From positions 1 to 8,564 of the forward strand of contig CALBTN010000436.1 in NCBI GenBank assembly GCA_937967345.1: DNA of 8,564 nucleotides, written 5' to 3'. Source of the DNA: an uncultured Rubrivivax sp. GTDB lineage: Bacteria; Pseudomonadota; Gammaproteobacteria; Burkholderiales; Burkholderiaceae_C. Below the pieces are notes generated by a model. That model was not told where the DNA came from. It made no database searches and saw nothing but the letters and a program-made list of their open reading frames with translations. How positions within the stretch are numbered: position 1 is the first letter of the stretch; the number at the start of each line of letters is the position of its first letter. Below, in pieces: positions 1-5,590 of the stretch. Made by a program: the position numbers and the translations under genes.

Positions 1-1
1 G

Positions 2-1090
2 GCCTACACGCACAACCGCGTCGAGGGCCGCACCGAATACACGCAGCTGCTGTACCTGCCGGGCAAGGCGCCGTTCGACCTGTGGAACCGCGACAAGCGC
101 GGCGGCGTCAAGCTGTACGTCAAGCGCGTGTTCATCATGGACGACGCCGAGGCGCTGATGCCGGTGTACCTGCGCTTCGTCAAGGGCGTGATCGACTCGG
201 CCGACCTGCCGCTGAACGTCAGCCGCGAGCTGCTGCAGGAAAGCCGCGACGTCAAGGCGATCCGCGAAGGCTCGACCAGGCGTGTGCTGTCGATGCTGGA
301 GTCGCTGGCCGACAGCGAGGACGCGGCCGAACGCGACAAGTACGCGGCCTTCTGGGCCGACTTCGGCGCGGTGCTGAAGGAAGGCATCGGCGAGGACCAC
401 GCCAACCAGGAGCGGCTGGCCAAGCTGCTGCGCTTTGCCAGCACGCACGCCGACAGCGGGGTCTCGTTCGCCGACTACGCCAAGCGCATGAAGGAAGGCC
501 AGGAGGCGATCTACTACATCACCGCCGACAACCTGGCCACCGCCAAGAGCAGCCCGCAGCTCGAGATCTTCCGCAAGAAGGGCATCGAGGTGCTGCTGCT
601 GGCCGACCGCGTCGACGAATGGATGCTGTCGCACCTGTACGAGTTCGAAGGCCATGCGCTGCAAAGCGTGGCCAAGGGCGCGTTCGACCTGGGCAAGCTG
701 CAGGACGAGGAAGAGAAGAAGAAGGCCGATGAAGCGGCCGAAGCCTTCAAGCCGGTGCTGCAGAGGCTGAAGACCGCGCTGAAGGACCGCGCCAAGGACG
801 TGCGCGTGACGACAAGGCTGGTGGAGTCGCCGGCCTGCATCGTGGTCGAAGAAGGCGACATGAGCGGCCACCTGGCGCGGCTGCTGAAGCAGGCCGGGCA
901 GGACGCACCGAAGACGCTGCCGACGCTGGAGGTCAACGCGGAGCACGCGCTGGTGAAGAAGCTCGAAGGCTCGGTGCACTTCGACGACCTGGCGCACATC
1001 CTGTTCGACCAGGCGCTGCTGGCCGAAGGCGGCCAGCTCGACGACCCGGCCGCGTACGTGCAGCGTGTGAACCGGCTGCTGGCGGCTTGA
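2..1090 (+). CDS. htpG: Chaperone protein HtpG (Hsp90 family), C-terminal part, 5' end outside the window
   Basis: This frame is open from base 2 to a TGA at 1088-1090 and gives 362 residues with no start in view, so the gene is cut by the left edge. HtpG is the bacterial Hsp90, a cytosolic ATP-dependent dimeric chaperone acting with DnaK on stressed proteins. The visible part covers most of the middle domain and the C-terminal dimerisation domain; the N-terminal ATPase domain is missing. Diagnostic stretches are RVFIMDDAEALMPVYLRFVK near visible residues 41-60, then DSADLPLNVSRELLQESRD, and later YYITADNLATAKSSPQLEIF and EVLLLADRVDEWMLSHLYEF. All are closely conserved with E. coli HtpG. A Lys/Glu-rich charged linker follows around visible residue 240. 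The gene converges with srkA. Identity is certain; regulation (often sigma-32 in this family) cannot be judged because the promoter lies outside. Confidence 0.97.
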   Translation, partial: AYTHNRVEGRTEYTQLLYLPGKAPFDLWNRDKRGGVKLYVKRVFIMDDAEALMPVYLRFVKGVIDSADLPLNVSRELLQESRDVKAIREGSTRRVLSMLESLADSEDAAERDKYAAFWADFGAVLKEGIGEDHANQERLAKLLRFASTHADSGVSFADYAKRMKEGQEAIYYITADNLATAKSSPQLEIFRKKGIEVLLLADRVDEWMLSHLYEFEGHALQSVAKGAFDLGKLQDEEEKKKADEAAEAFKPVLQRLKTALKDRAKDVRVTTRLVESPACIVVEEGDMSGHLARLLKQAGQDAPKTLPTLEVNAEHALVKKLEGSVHFDDLAHILFDQALLAEGGQLDDPAAYVQRVNRLLAA

Positions 1091-1098
1091 GGACCTAA

Positions 1099-1118
1099 AG
1101 ACGTGCCTGCGCACGTCT
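1099..1118. terminator. Hairpin between convergent htpG and srkA, probable terminator
   Basis: A perfect 8-bp inverted repeat, AGACGTGC (1099-1106) and GCACGTCT (1111-1118), with loop CTGC, lies 8 bases after the htpG stop and about 60 bases after the srkA stop. On the plus strand no T-run follows. On the minus strand the stem is followed by TTTA, a weak U-tract. It could therefore end both convergent transcripts, better for srkA than for htpG. Stem and position are seen directly; termination is inferred. Confidence 0.5.
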
Positions 1119-1176
1119 CTACGCTGCACGCTGGCGAGGAGCTCCGCGACGAGCGGCCTGACGACCGGGCGCGGCG

Positions 1177-2217
1177 CTACAGCAGCGCCGCCAGGCTTGG
1201 CGTTTCGGCGGCCAGGCGCAGTTGCTCGCGCAGCTGCATCGTCTGCTGGCCCCAGTAGGCGGCGCTGCCGAAGTCGGGGAAGGCGGCCGGGAACGCCGGG
1301 TCGGACCAGCGCTGCGCGACCCAGGCGTTGTGGCGGATCATGCGCAGCAGCCGCAGCGGCTCGACCAGCGCGAGTTCGCGGCGGTCGAAGTCCCTGAACG
1401 GCGCATAGCCGCGCAGCAGCAGCCGCAACTGCCGCGCCATCGCTTCGGGCTCGCCCGACAGCAGCATCCACAGGTCCTGCGCCGCCGGGCCCATGCAGGC
1501 GTCGTCGAGGTCGACCACATGCGCGCCGGCATCGCGCCACAGCAGGTTGCCCGGGTGGCAGTCGCCGTGCAGGCGGATCAGCGTTGGCCGGTGAGCGGCC
1601 CAGGCGGCATCGATGCAGGCGATGGCCTGGGCGCAGGCGTCGGCCCAGCCGGGCAGCTGGCCGAAATCGACAAACCCGCCTTCGGCCAGCAGCGCGACCG
1701 CCGCGCGGGCGTCGCACGGCGCATCGAGCACATGGCGCTGCGCGAAGCTCTTGCGCGCACCCACCGCGTGCAGCCGGCCGATGAAACCGCCCAGGCGCAG
1801 CAGCACCTCGTCGTCTTCGAGCTCCGGCGCGCGCCCCGCGCGGCGCGGCGCGGCGGCGTAGCGGTGCAAGCCGCCGCTGCCGGCGCGCAATGCCAGCGTC
1901 GGCGGGCCACCAACGGGCAGCAGGCGCACGTCGTCGCGCGCGGCATCGATGACGAGCGGCGCCACCACCGGCACCTCGGCCGCGGCAAGTTCCAGCGCGA
2001 ACGCATGCTCCTCGACGATCTGCGCGTCGCTCCAGCGAGCGCGCCGATAGAACTTGGCGACCACGGCCTGACCGTCTTCCAGCATGACCTGGAACACGCG
2101 GTTCTCGTAGGAATTGAGCTGCAGGATCCGGCCGTCGCCGCGCAGGCCGATGCACTCCAGCGCATCGAGCACCTGCGTTGGCGTCAGATCGGCATAGCTG
2201 GTGCTGGCGGTGCCCAT
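1177..2217 (-). CDS. srkA: Stress response serine/threonine protein kinase SrkA (YihE/RdoA family)
   Basis: This encodes 346 residues, slightly longer than E. coli SrkA (328). The family has a choline/aminoglycoside-kinase-like fold and is a cytosolic Ser/Thr kinase linked in E. coli to Cpx envelope stress and protection from stress-induced death. The hallmark LNSYENRVFQV is at residues 34-44, with the presumed ATP-binding lysine K55 in VVAKFYR. The catalytic loop is RLHGDCHPGNLLWRD (215-229), with D219 as probable catalytic base and N224. The metal-binding segment is VVDLDDACMGPAAQDLW (234-250) with D236. All key residues are present. Residues about 92-130 are rich in Gly, Ala and Arg and look longer and less conserved than in E. 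coli. The ATG at 2217 precedes TASTSYADLTP and fits the family's N terminus. DUF2726 lies 100 bases upstream on the same strand, so co-transcription is possible but the gap could hold a promoter. Confidence 0.93.
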   Translation of the reverse strand: MGTASTSYADLTPTQVLDALECIGLRGDGRILQLNSYENRVFQVMLEDGQAVVAKFYRRARWSDAQIVEEHAFALELAAAEVPVVAPLVIDAARDDVRLLPVGGPPTLALRAGSGGLHRYAAAPRRAGRAPELEDDEVLLRLGGFIGRLHAVGARKSFAQRHVLDAPCDARAAVALLAEGGFVDFGQLPGWADACAQAIACIDAAWAAHRPTLIRLHGDCHPGNLLWRDAGAHVVDLDDACMGPAAQDLWMLLSGEPEAMARQLRLLLRGYAPFRDFDRRELALVEPLRLLRMIRHNAWVAQRWSDPAFPAAFPDFGSAAYWGQQTMQLREQLRLAAETPSLAALL

Positions 2218-2317
2218 GTGGCGATGCTAAGCGCGCGCCGCGGCGGCCGGCGGCTGCGCCAGCGCCGCAGTCGCCGCCGGTCGGGTCCGTGCGATGGTGG
2301 TCGTGCTCGCGGGTACG

Positions 2318-3094
2318 TCAGCCGGCGCCGTCAGGCGGCGTTTTCGCGGCGTCGCTGCGGGGCGCGCCGTCGGCACCGCGTGCGCTTGGCCGCTCGCTGC
2401 CGGTGCCATCGCGCAGGATGCGGCCGATGGCGGGGAACTCACTCTGGCCGTCAGCGCTGGAGTCAGCCGCGAAGAACGAATCCTGGAACAAGCCCGAGTC
2501 CTGCCATGGCGCCGGGCGTCGCGCCTGACGTTGGGCTGCCGGCGCCAACGACCGATCGCCGGCCCAGTCGTGCCCCGGTGCGGTCGTGCGCGGCGGTGGT
2601 GCGGCGGCGGGGTGTTGCGGCACAAGCAGTTGCAGTTCGGGGATCGACGGCAGGCGGTCCAGCGGGCAGCGCAGATAGCGCACACCGCAGGCACCGAGCA
2701 CCGCCTGCTTGATCTGCCGCACCTGCGGCGAGCCACTGCGCTCGTTGTCCAGATCGACCGCCGCCAGCACGCGGCCGTTGGCGCTGCATATGGCGAAGGT
2801 CACGTCGATCGAGCCGAGCAGTTCGTACCAGTAGCGCACCCGACCCTGATCGGTGGGCTGCGAGAAGCGCACCAGCGGCAGTTTTGCCAGCACGATGTGC
2901 TGCGGCAGTGCCTCGCGCAGCTGGCGGTACATGCGTCGTTCGTCGGCACTGAACACCGGGCGCGCGCTCAGCGACTGCGCGTCGGGTAATGCCGCGGTGC
3001 GCGGCGGGCGCTTGCTCGACCACCACCACGCGACGATGCCGCCGGCTGTGGCAAGCGCCAGCAGGGCAAGGGTCAACGAAAGCAGTGGCGGCAT
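2318..3094 (-). CDS. Membrane-anchored DUF2726 domain protein of unknown function
   Basis: This encodes 258 residues from the ATG at 3094. An upstream ATG at 3208 would add 38 residues of low-conservation sequence before the hydrophobic start, so I prefer 3094. Residues about 4-24 (LLSLTLALLALATAGGIVAW) form one N-terminal membrane segment followed by basic residues, suggesting an anchor with a cytosolic remainder. Residues about 47-145 match the DUF2726 pattern: FSADERRMYRQLREALPQHI, then VRYWYELLGSIDVTFAIC, VLAAVDLDNE and an ending GVRYLRC. As I recall, the family has been related to a restriction-endonuclease-like fold. Here D97 and D114/D116 sit where acidic residues are expected, but the usual His after the second acidic motif is not seen, so catalysis is doubtful. 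Residues 160-258 are a Pro/Ala/Arg/Ser-rich tail that looks disordered. The gene sits between GNAT and srkA on the same strand. Family call is fairly sure; function is unknown. Confidence 0.8.
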   Translation of the reverse strand: MPPLLSLTLALLALATAGGIVAWWWSSKRPPRTAALPDAQSLSARPVFSADERRMYRQLREALPQHIVLAKLPLVRFSQPTDQGRVRYWYELLGSIDVTFAICSANGRVLAAVDLDNERSGSPQVRQIKQAVLGACGVRYLRCPLDRLPSIPELQLLVPQHPAAAPPPRTTAPGHDWAGDRSLAPAAQRQARRPAPWQDSGLFQDSFFAADSSADGQSEFPAIGRILRDGTGSERPSARGADGAPRSDAAKTPPDGAG

Positions 3095-3292
3095 GGCTTG
3101 GCTGTGCCCTGCCGGCGTGCATCGGGCGTGCCGTCGCGAGAGCGTGCCGAAGATGCTAGTGGCGGCGGCTGCGAGCCCCGTACCCGCAATTGCAGGGTTG
3201 CCGCCCACCTGGGGGAGGTGCGGCTGCGGCGTGATTACAAGTCGCCGGTGGCGTTGTTGCGGGGCTTGCTCGGCAGGGCGCCTTTGCCGGGT

Positions 3293-3904
3293 TCAAGCGC
3301 GCGGCGCTGCGCTCAGGGTGGCGTGCTTCAGCCGGTAATCGAGGTCGGCTGCGGTGTCTTCGACCAGTGCCTCGACCTTCGAAGCCAGGCTGGCCGGCGC
3401 CAACCGGATCCAGGCGCGCGACTCGGGTCCGTCGCGTTCGATACACGCGCCGGCGTTGCGCACGATGCGCATCATGGCGGTGTTCTCGGTCAGCGCGTGC
3501 ACCAGCAACTGGTCGATGCCGCGGTTGCGCGCATGCAGCGCCGCATGGCCGAAGAGCCGGCCGCCGTAGCCGCGGCCGCGCGATGAATGCGCGACCGAGA
3601 CGCCGAATTCCGCCGCCGGCGTCGGCTCGTCCAGGCAGGCCAGATGCGCGAGCGCGACGAGGCTGAGCCGGCGGTTGAAGATGCCGAACAGTTCGTCGCG
3701 CCCGAAGTCGAGCTGATCGACGTAGCTGGCGATCTGCGCGTCGCTGATCGCATGGCCGAAGCGCAGGTAGCGGTCGCGTTCGCCCAGCCGCAACAGGTGT
3801 TCGAGGATGCGGGCGCGGTGTCGGTCCTTCAGCAGGCGAATCGGAACCCAACGCGGGCCTGCGGCTGCCTCATCGCGGCCATCGCGCTTGCGCAGCGGAT
3901 TCAT
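3293..3904 (-). CDS. GNAT family N-acetyltransferase, single-domain PatZ/Pat-like
   Basis: This encodes 203 residues from the ATG at 3904, which has a good ribosome-binding site (GGGAG, 6 bases upstream in the minus reading). The same frame stays open to 4648, but that part is antisense to rplM and its leader, so it is discarded. GNAT enzymes move an acetyl group from acetyl-CoA to an amine. Residues 19-85 (VPIRLLKDRHR, GERDRYLRFGHAISDAQIAS, LFGIFNRRLSLVALAHL) resemble the GNAT domain of protein lysine acetyltransferases of the PatZ type. Motif A is EFGVSVAHSSRGRGYGGRLF (99-118), with the pyrophosphate-binding loop RGRGYG at 109-114. Motif B is NTAMMRIVRNAGA (141-153). There is no fused NDP-forming acyl-CoA synthetase domain. 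Substrate is unknown; protein lysines or a small amine are both possible. It diverges from rplM and lies upstream of the DUF2726 gene, 198 bases away. Confidence 0.85.
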   Translation of the reverse strand: MNPLRKRDGRDEAAAGPRWVPIRLLKDRHRARILEHLLRLGERDRYLRFGHAISDAQIASYVDQLDFGRDELFGIFNRRLSLVALAHLACLDEPTPAAEFGVSVAHSSRGRGYGGRLFGHAALHARNRGIDQLLVHALTENTAMMRIVRNAGACIERDGPESRAWIRLAPASLASKVEALVEDTAADLDYRLKHATLSAAPRA

Positions 3905-3995
3905 GGGCAAGCTCCCGAAATAGGTAGAAACCCCGATCCTAGCGGATGAATCTAGAGTTCTTGCCCCACCCGCGGCGGCGGTGCGCGGCGGTGCG

Positions 3996-4026
3996 CTGGC
4001 CTGGCCATCGCCATCGCGTGTATACT
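3996..4026 (+). promoter_or_regulatory. Putative promoter of rplM-rpsI
   Basis: TATACT at 4021-4026 differs from the sigma-70 -10 consensus TATAAT at one position and stands out in very GC-rich surroundings. The -35 is poor; CTGGCC at 3996-4001 is the nearest candidate, with a long 19-base spacer. Transcription would begin near 4033 and give a leader of about 180 bases. Ribosomal protein operons commonly have their own strong promoter, which fits, but the start site is inferred. Confidence 0.5.
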
Positions 4027-4057
4027 GCCCGGCTTTCCCGACGACGGCGGGGTGCAA

Positions 4058-4091
4058 GCGTGCGAAGGCGACCGAGGTTGCCCTTGTGCGC
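4058..4091 (+). promoter_or_regulatory. Long imperfect hairpin in the rplM 5' leader
   Basis: Arms 4058-4072 and 4077-4091 pair at 14 of 15 positions around a CGAG tetraloop (4073-4076). Four of the pairs are G-U and the one mismatch is A4066-C4083. The G-U pairs would not form in the antisense RNA, so the fold favours the plus-strand transcript, which is the rplM message. No T-run follows at 4092, so it is not an obvious terminator. In E. coli the rplM-rpsI operon is autogenously controlled through its leader by L13; a similar role here is a guess. Confidence 0.5.
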
Positions 4092-4213
4092 GATCCGTCT
4101 GACCCGAGAGGCCGCCACGACAAGCAGCGGTGCCGAGGGCAGACCCGGGTGCGAACAGCCGTAGCAGGGTGTGCCGCGTGATGTCGGCGTACCGATTCTC
4201 CAGAAAGTCCCTC

Positions 4214-4642
4214 ATGAAGACCTTCAGCGCCAAGCCGGCCGAAGTGAAGCACGAGTGGTACGTGATTGACGCCACCGACAAGGTGCTCGGACGTGTTGCC
4301 AGCGAAGTGGCACTCCGTTTGCGCGGCAAGCACAAGGCCATCTACACGCCTCACGTCGACACCGGCGACTTCATCGTCATCGTCAACGCCGACAAGATCC
4401 GCGTCACCGGCAACAAGGCCAGCGACAAGATGTACTACCGGCACTCGGGTTACCCGGGCGGCATCTACGCGACGTCGTTCAAGGACATGCAGGCGCGCCA
4501 TCCCGGCCGTGCGATCCAGAAGGCGGTCAAGGGCATGCTGCCCAAGGGGCCGCTCGGCTACGCGATGATCAAGAAGCTCAAGGTCTACGCGGGCGCGACG
4601 CATCCGCACAGCGCCCAGCAACCCAAGACGCTCGAAATCTGA
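4214..4642 (+). CDS. rplM: 50S ribosomal protein L13 (uL13)
   Basis: This encodes 142 residues, the same length as E. coli L13, starting MKTFSAKPAEVKHEWYVIDA. L13 binds 23S rRNA early in large-subunit assembly. Conserved blocks are LRGKHKAIYTPHVDTGDFIV (about residues 35-54), then NADKIRVTGNK, then KGMLPKGPLGYAMIKKLKVY, and the end HPHSAQQPKTLEI. The ATG at 4214 matches the family N terminus exactly, although the ribosome-binding site is weak (AGAAAG, 6 bases upstream). An in-frame ATG at 4181 would add 11 residues (MSAYRFSRKSL) not typical of the family. rpsI follows 11 bases after the stop, the usual L13-S9 operon. Confidence 0.97.
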   Translation: MKTFSAKPAEVKHEWYVIDATDKVLGRVASEVALRLRGKHKAIYTPHVDTGDFIVIVNADKIRVTGNKASDKMYYRHSGYPGGIYATSFKDMQARHPGRAIQKAVKGMLPKGPLGYAMIKKLKVYAGATHPHSAQQPKTLEI

Positions 4643-4653
4643 GGACACAAGCG

Positions 4654-5046
4654 ATGATCGGTAACTGGAACTACGGCACCGGCCGGCGCAAATCTTCAGT
4701 GGCGCGGGTGTTCTTGAAGCGCGGCAACGGGCAGATCACCATCAATGGCAAGGCGATCGACCAATACTTCGGCCGTCTGACCTCGATCCTGATCGCTCGC
4801 CAGCCCTTGTTGCTGACCGCCAATGAGGCCACATTCGATATCAAAGTCAACGTCCATGGTGGCGGCGAGTCGGGCCAGGCGGGCGCGGTGCGTCATGGCA
4901 TCACCCGAGCGCTGATCGACTACGACGCGACGCTGAAGCCCGACCTCAGCCGTGCGGGCTTCGTCACGCGCGATGCGCGCGAGGTCGAGCGCAAGAAGGT
5001 CGGCCTGCACGGCGCGCGGCGCCGCAAGCAGTTCAGCAAGCGCTGA
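4654..5046 (+). CDS. rpsI: 30S ribosomal protein S9 (uS9)
   Basis: This encodes 130 residues, the usual length for S9, from MIGNWNYGTGRRKSSVARVF to the basic tail RRRKQFSKR. S9 sits in the head of the small subunit and its C-terminal tail reaches the P-site tRNA; the final KR is intact. Other conserved parts are INGKAIDQYFGR (about residues 30-41), NVHGGGESGQAGAVRHGITR (about 66-85) and SRAGFVTRDAREVERKKVGL. The ribosome-binding site GAGGA (4641-4645) overlaps the rplM stop and lies 8 bases before the ATG, so translation is probably coupled to rplM in one operon. A hairpin terminator follows at 5066-5096. Confidence 0.98.
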   Translation: MIGNWNYGTGRRKSSVARVFLKRGNGQITINGKAIDQYFGRLTSILIARQPLLLTANEATFDIKVNVHGGGESGQAGAVRHGITRALIDYDATLKPDLSRAGFVTRDAREVERKKVGLHGARRRKQFSKR

Positions 5047-5065
5047 CCTGGTTCGCAGTTCGGAC

Positions 5066-5096
5066 GACGGTGCGGCCGCACAAAGGCCGTACCGTC
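5066..5096 (+). terminator. Hairpin terminator after rplM-rpsI
   Basis: A 12-bp stem pairs 5066-5077 with 5085-5096 with one G-U pair (G5072-U5090) and a 7-base loop. It starts 20 bases after the rpsI stop. Only TT follows at once, with TTTT at 5110-5113, so the U-tract is poor. It probably ends the ribosomal operon at least partly, with some read-through into erpA possible. TATAGG at 5103-5108 just after it might serve as a -10 for erpA, but no -35 is convincing. Confidence 0.65.
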
Positions 5097-5155
5097 TTCG
5101 GGTATAGGGTTTTCGTGCGATCATCAGCCATCGACCGACTGTGCGAGAACGTGTC

Positions 5156-5530
5156 ATGACTGCATCCGCCGTAACCGCATCTGCTGCCCTGGACACGATG
5201 CCGCCGCCGCTGATTTTCAGCGACAGCGCGGCCGAGAAGGTGCGCGACCTGGTCGCCGAAGAAGGCAATCCCGACCTCAAGCTGCGAGTGTTCGTGCAAG
5301 GGGGCGGCTGCTCGGGCTTCCAGTACGGCTTCACCTTCGACGAGGTCGTCAACGAAGACGACACGCAGATGACCAAGAATGGCGTCACGCTGCTGATCGA
5401 CGCGATGAGCCTGCAGTACCTGGGCGGCGCCGAGATCGACTACAAGGACGACCTGCAAGGTGCGCAGTTCGTCATCCGCAACCCGAATGCCGGCACCACC
5501 TGCGGCTGCGGTTCGAGTTTCTCGGGCTGA
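5156..5530 (+). CDS. erpA: Iron-sulfur cluster insertion protein ErpA (A-type carrier)
   Basis: This encodes 124 residues from the ATG at 5156. An in-frame GTG at 5141 would add five residues. A-type carriers receive Fe-S clusters from the assembly scaffold and deliver them to apoproteins in the cytosol. The three ligand cysteines of the family are present: C52 in VQGGGCSGFQYGF and C116 and C118 in AGTTCGCGSSFSG. The body FSDSAAEKVRDLVAEE, then MTKNGVTLLIDAMSLQYLGG and AEIDYKDDLQGAQFVIRNPN fits ErpA better than IscA or SufA. The first 15 or so residues (TASAVTASAALDTMPPP) are a low-complexity extension compared with the 114-residue E. coli protein. It lies 109 bases after rpsI and converges with anmK, sharing the terminator at 5550-5575. 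Confidence 0.94.
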   Translation: MTASAVTASAALDTMPPPLIFSDSAAEKVRDLVAEEGNPDLKLRVFVQGGGCSGFQYGFTFDEVVNEDDTQMTKNGVTLLIDAMSLQYLGGAEIDYKDDLQGAQFVIRNPNAGTTCGCGSSFSG

Positions 5531-5549
5531 TCGCTGCCGCGACAAGACC

Positions 5550-5575
5550 AAAAGGGCTGCCGTGGCAGCCCTTTT
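5550..5575. terminator. Bidirectional rho-independent terminator between erpA and anmK
   Basis: A perfect 11-bp inverted repeat pairs AAAAGGGCTGC (5550-5560) with GCAGCCCTTTT (5565-5575) around a CGTG loop. The stem itself supplies the U-tract on either strand. It starts 20 bases after the erpA stop and 15 bases after the anmK stop (minus reading), so it should end both convergent transcripts. This is the clearest intrinsic terminator in the window. Confidence 0.92.
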
Positions 5576-5590
5576 CGCTGCTGGGCGGAT

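Larger units (their letters stand above)
3905..4213. promoter_or_regulatory. Divergent intergenic region between the GNAT gene and rplM
   Basis: These 309 bases hold no credible gene. On the minus strand TAGGAT (3941-3936) lies 31 bases before the GNAT start and could be its -10 box; no good -35 is visible (weak evidence). On the plus strand TATACT at 4021-4026 is a probable rplM -10 box. It leaves a leader of about 180 bases with a long hairpin at 4058-4091. Small open frames cross the region but have no ribosome-binding site or recognisable sequence. Confidence 0.6.

Noticed and set aside
1222..2712. A 496-codon open frame on the plus strand running across srkA and into the DUF2726 gene
   Set aside because: It is antisense to a clear kinase gene, composition is Arg/Ala/Gln/His-rich with no domain I recognise, and such long shadow frames are expected in GC-rich DNA.
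2294..2989. A 231-codon plus-strand open frame opposite DUF2726
   Set aside because: No recognisable domain or good ribosome-binding site; the minus-strand frame carries the membrane segment and DUF2726 pattern.
3181..3200. Palindrome-like CCCGCAATTGCAGGG upstream of DUF2726 as an operator
   Set aside because: Only GCAATTGC is perfect and the site is not next to a recognisable promoter; an 8-base palindrome is too little evidence.
4060..4164. A GTG-started small Arg-rich frame in the rplM leader
   Set aside because: No ribosome-binding site, no recognisable sequence, and it runs through the hairpin arms, which explain the sequence better.
3905..4648. Long N-terminal extension of the GNAT frame, antisense to rplM
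   Set aside because: The extension crosses the rplM leader and the whole rplM gene; the ATG at 3904 has a good ribosome-binding site and starts a normal-length GNAT protein.
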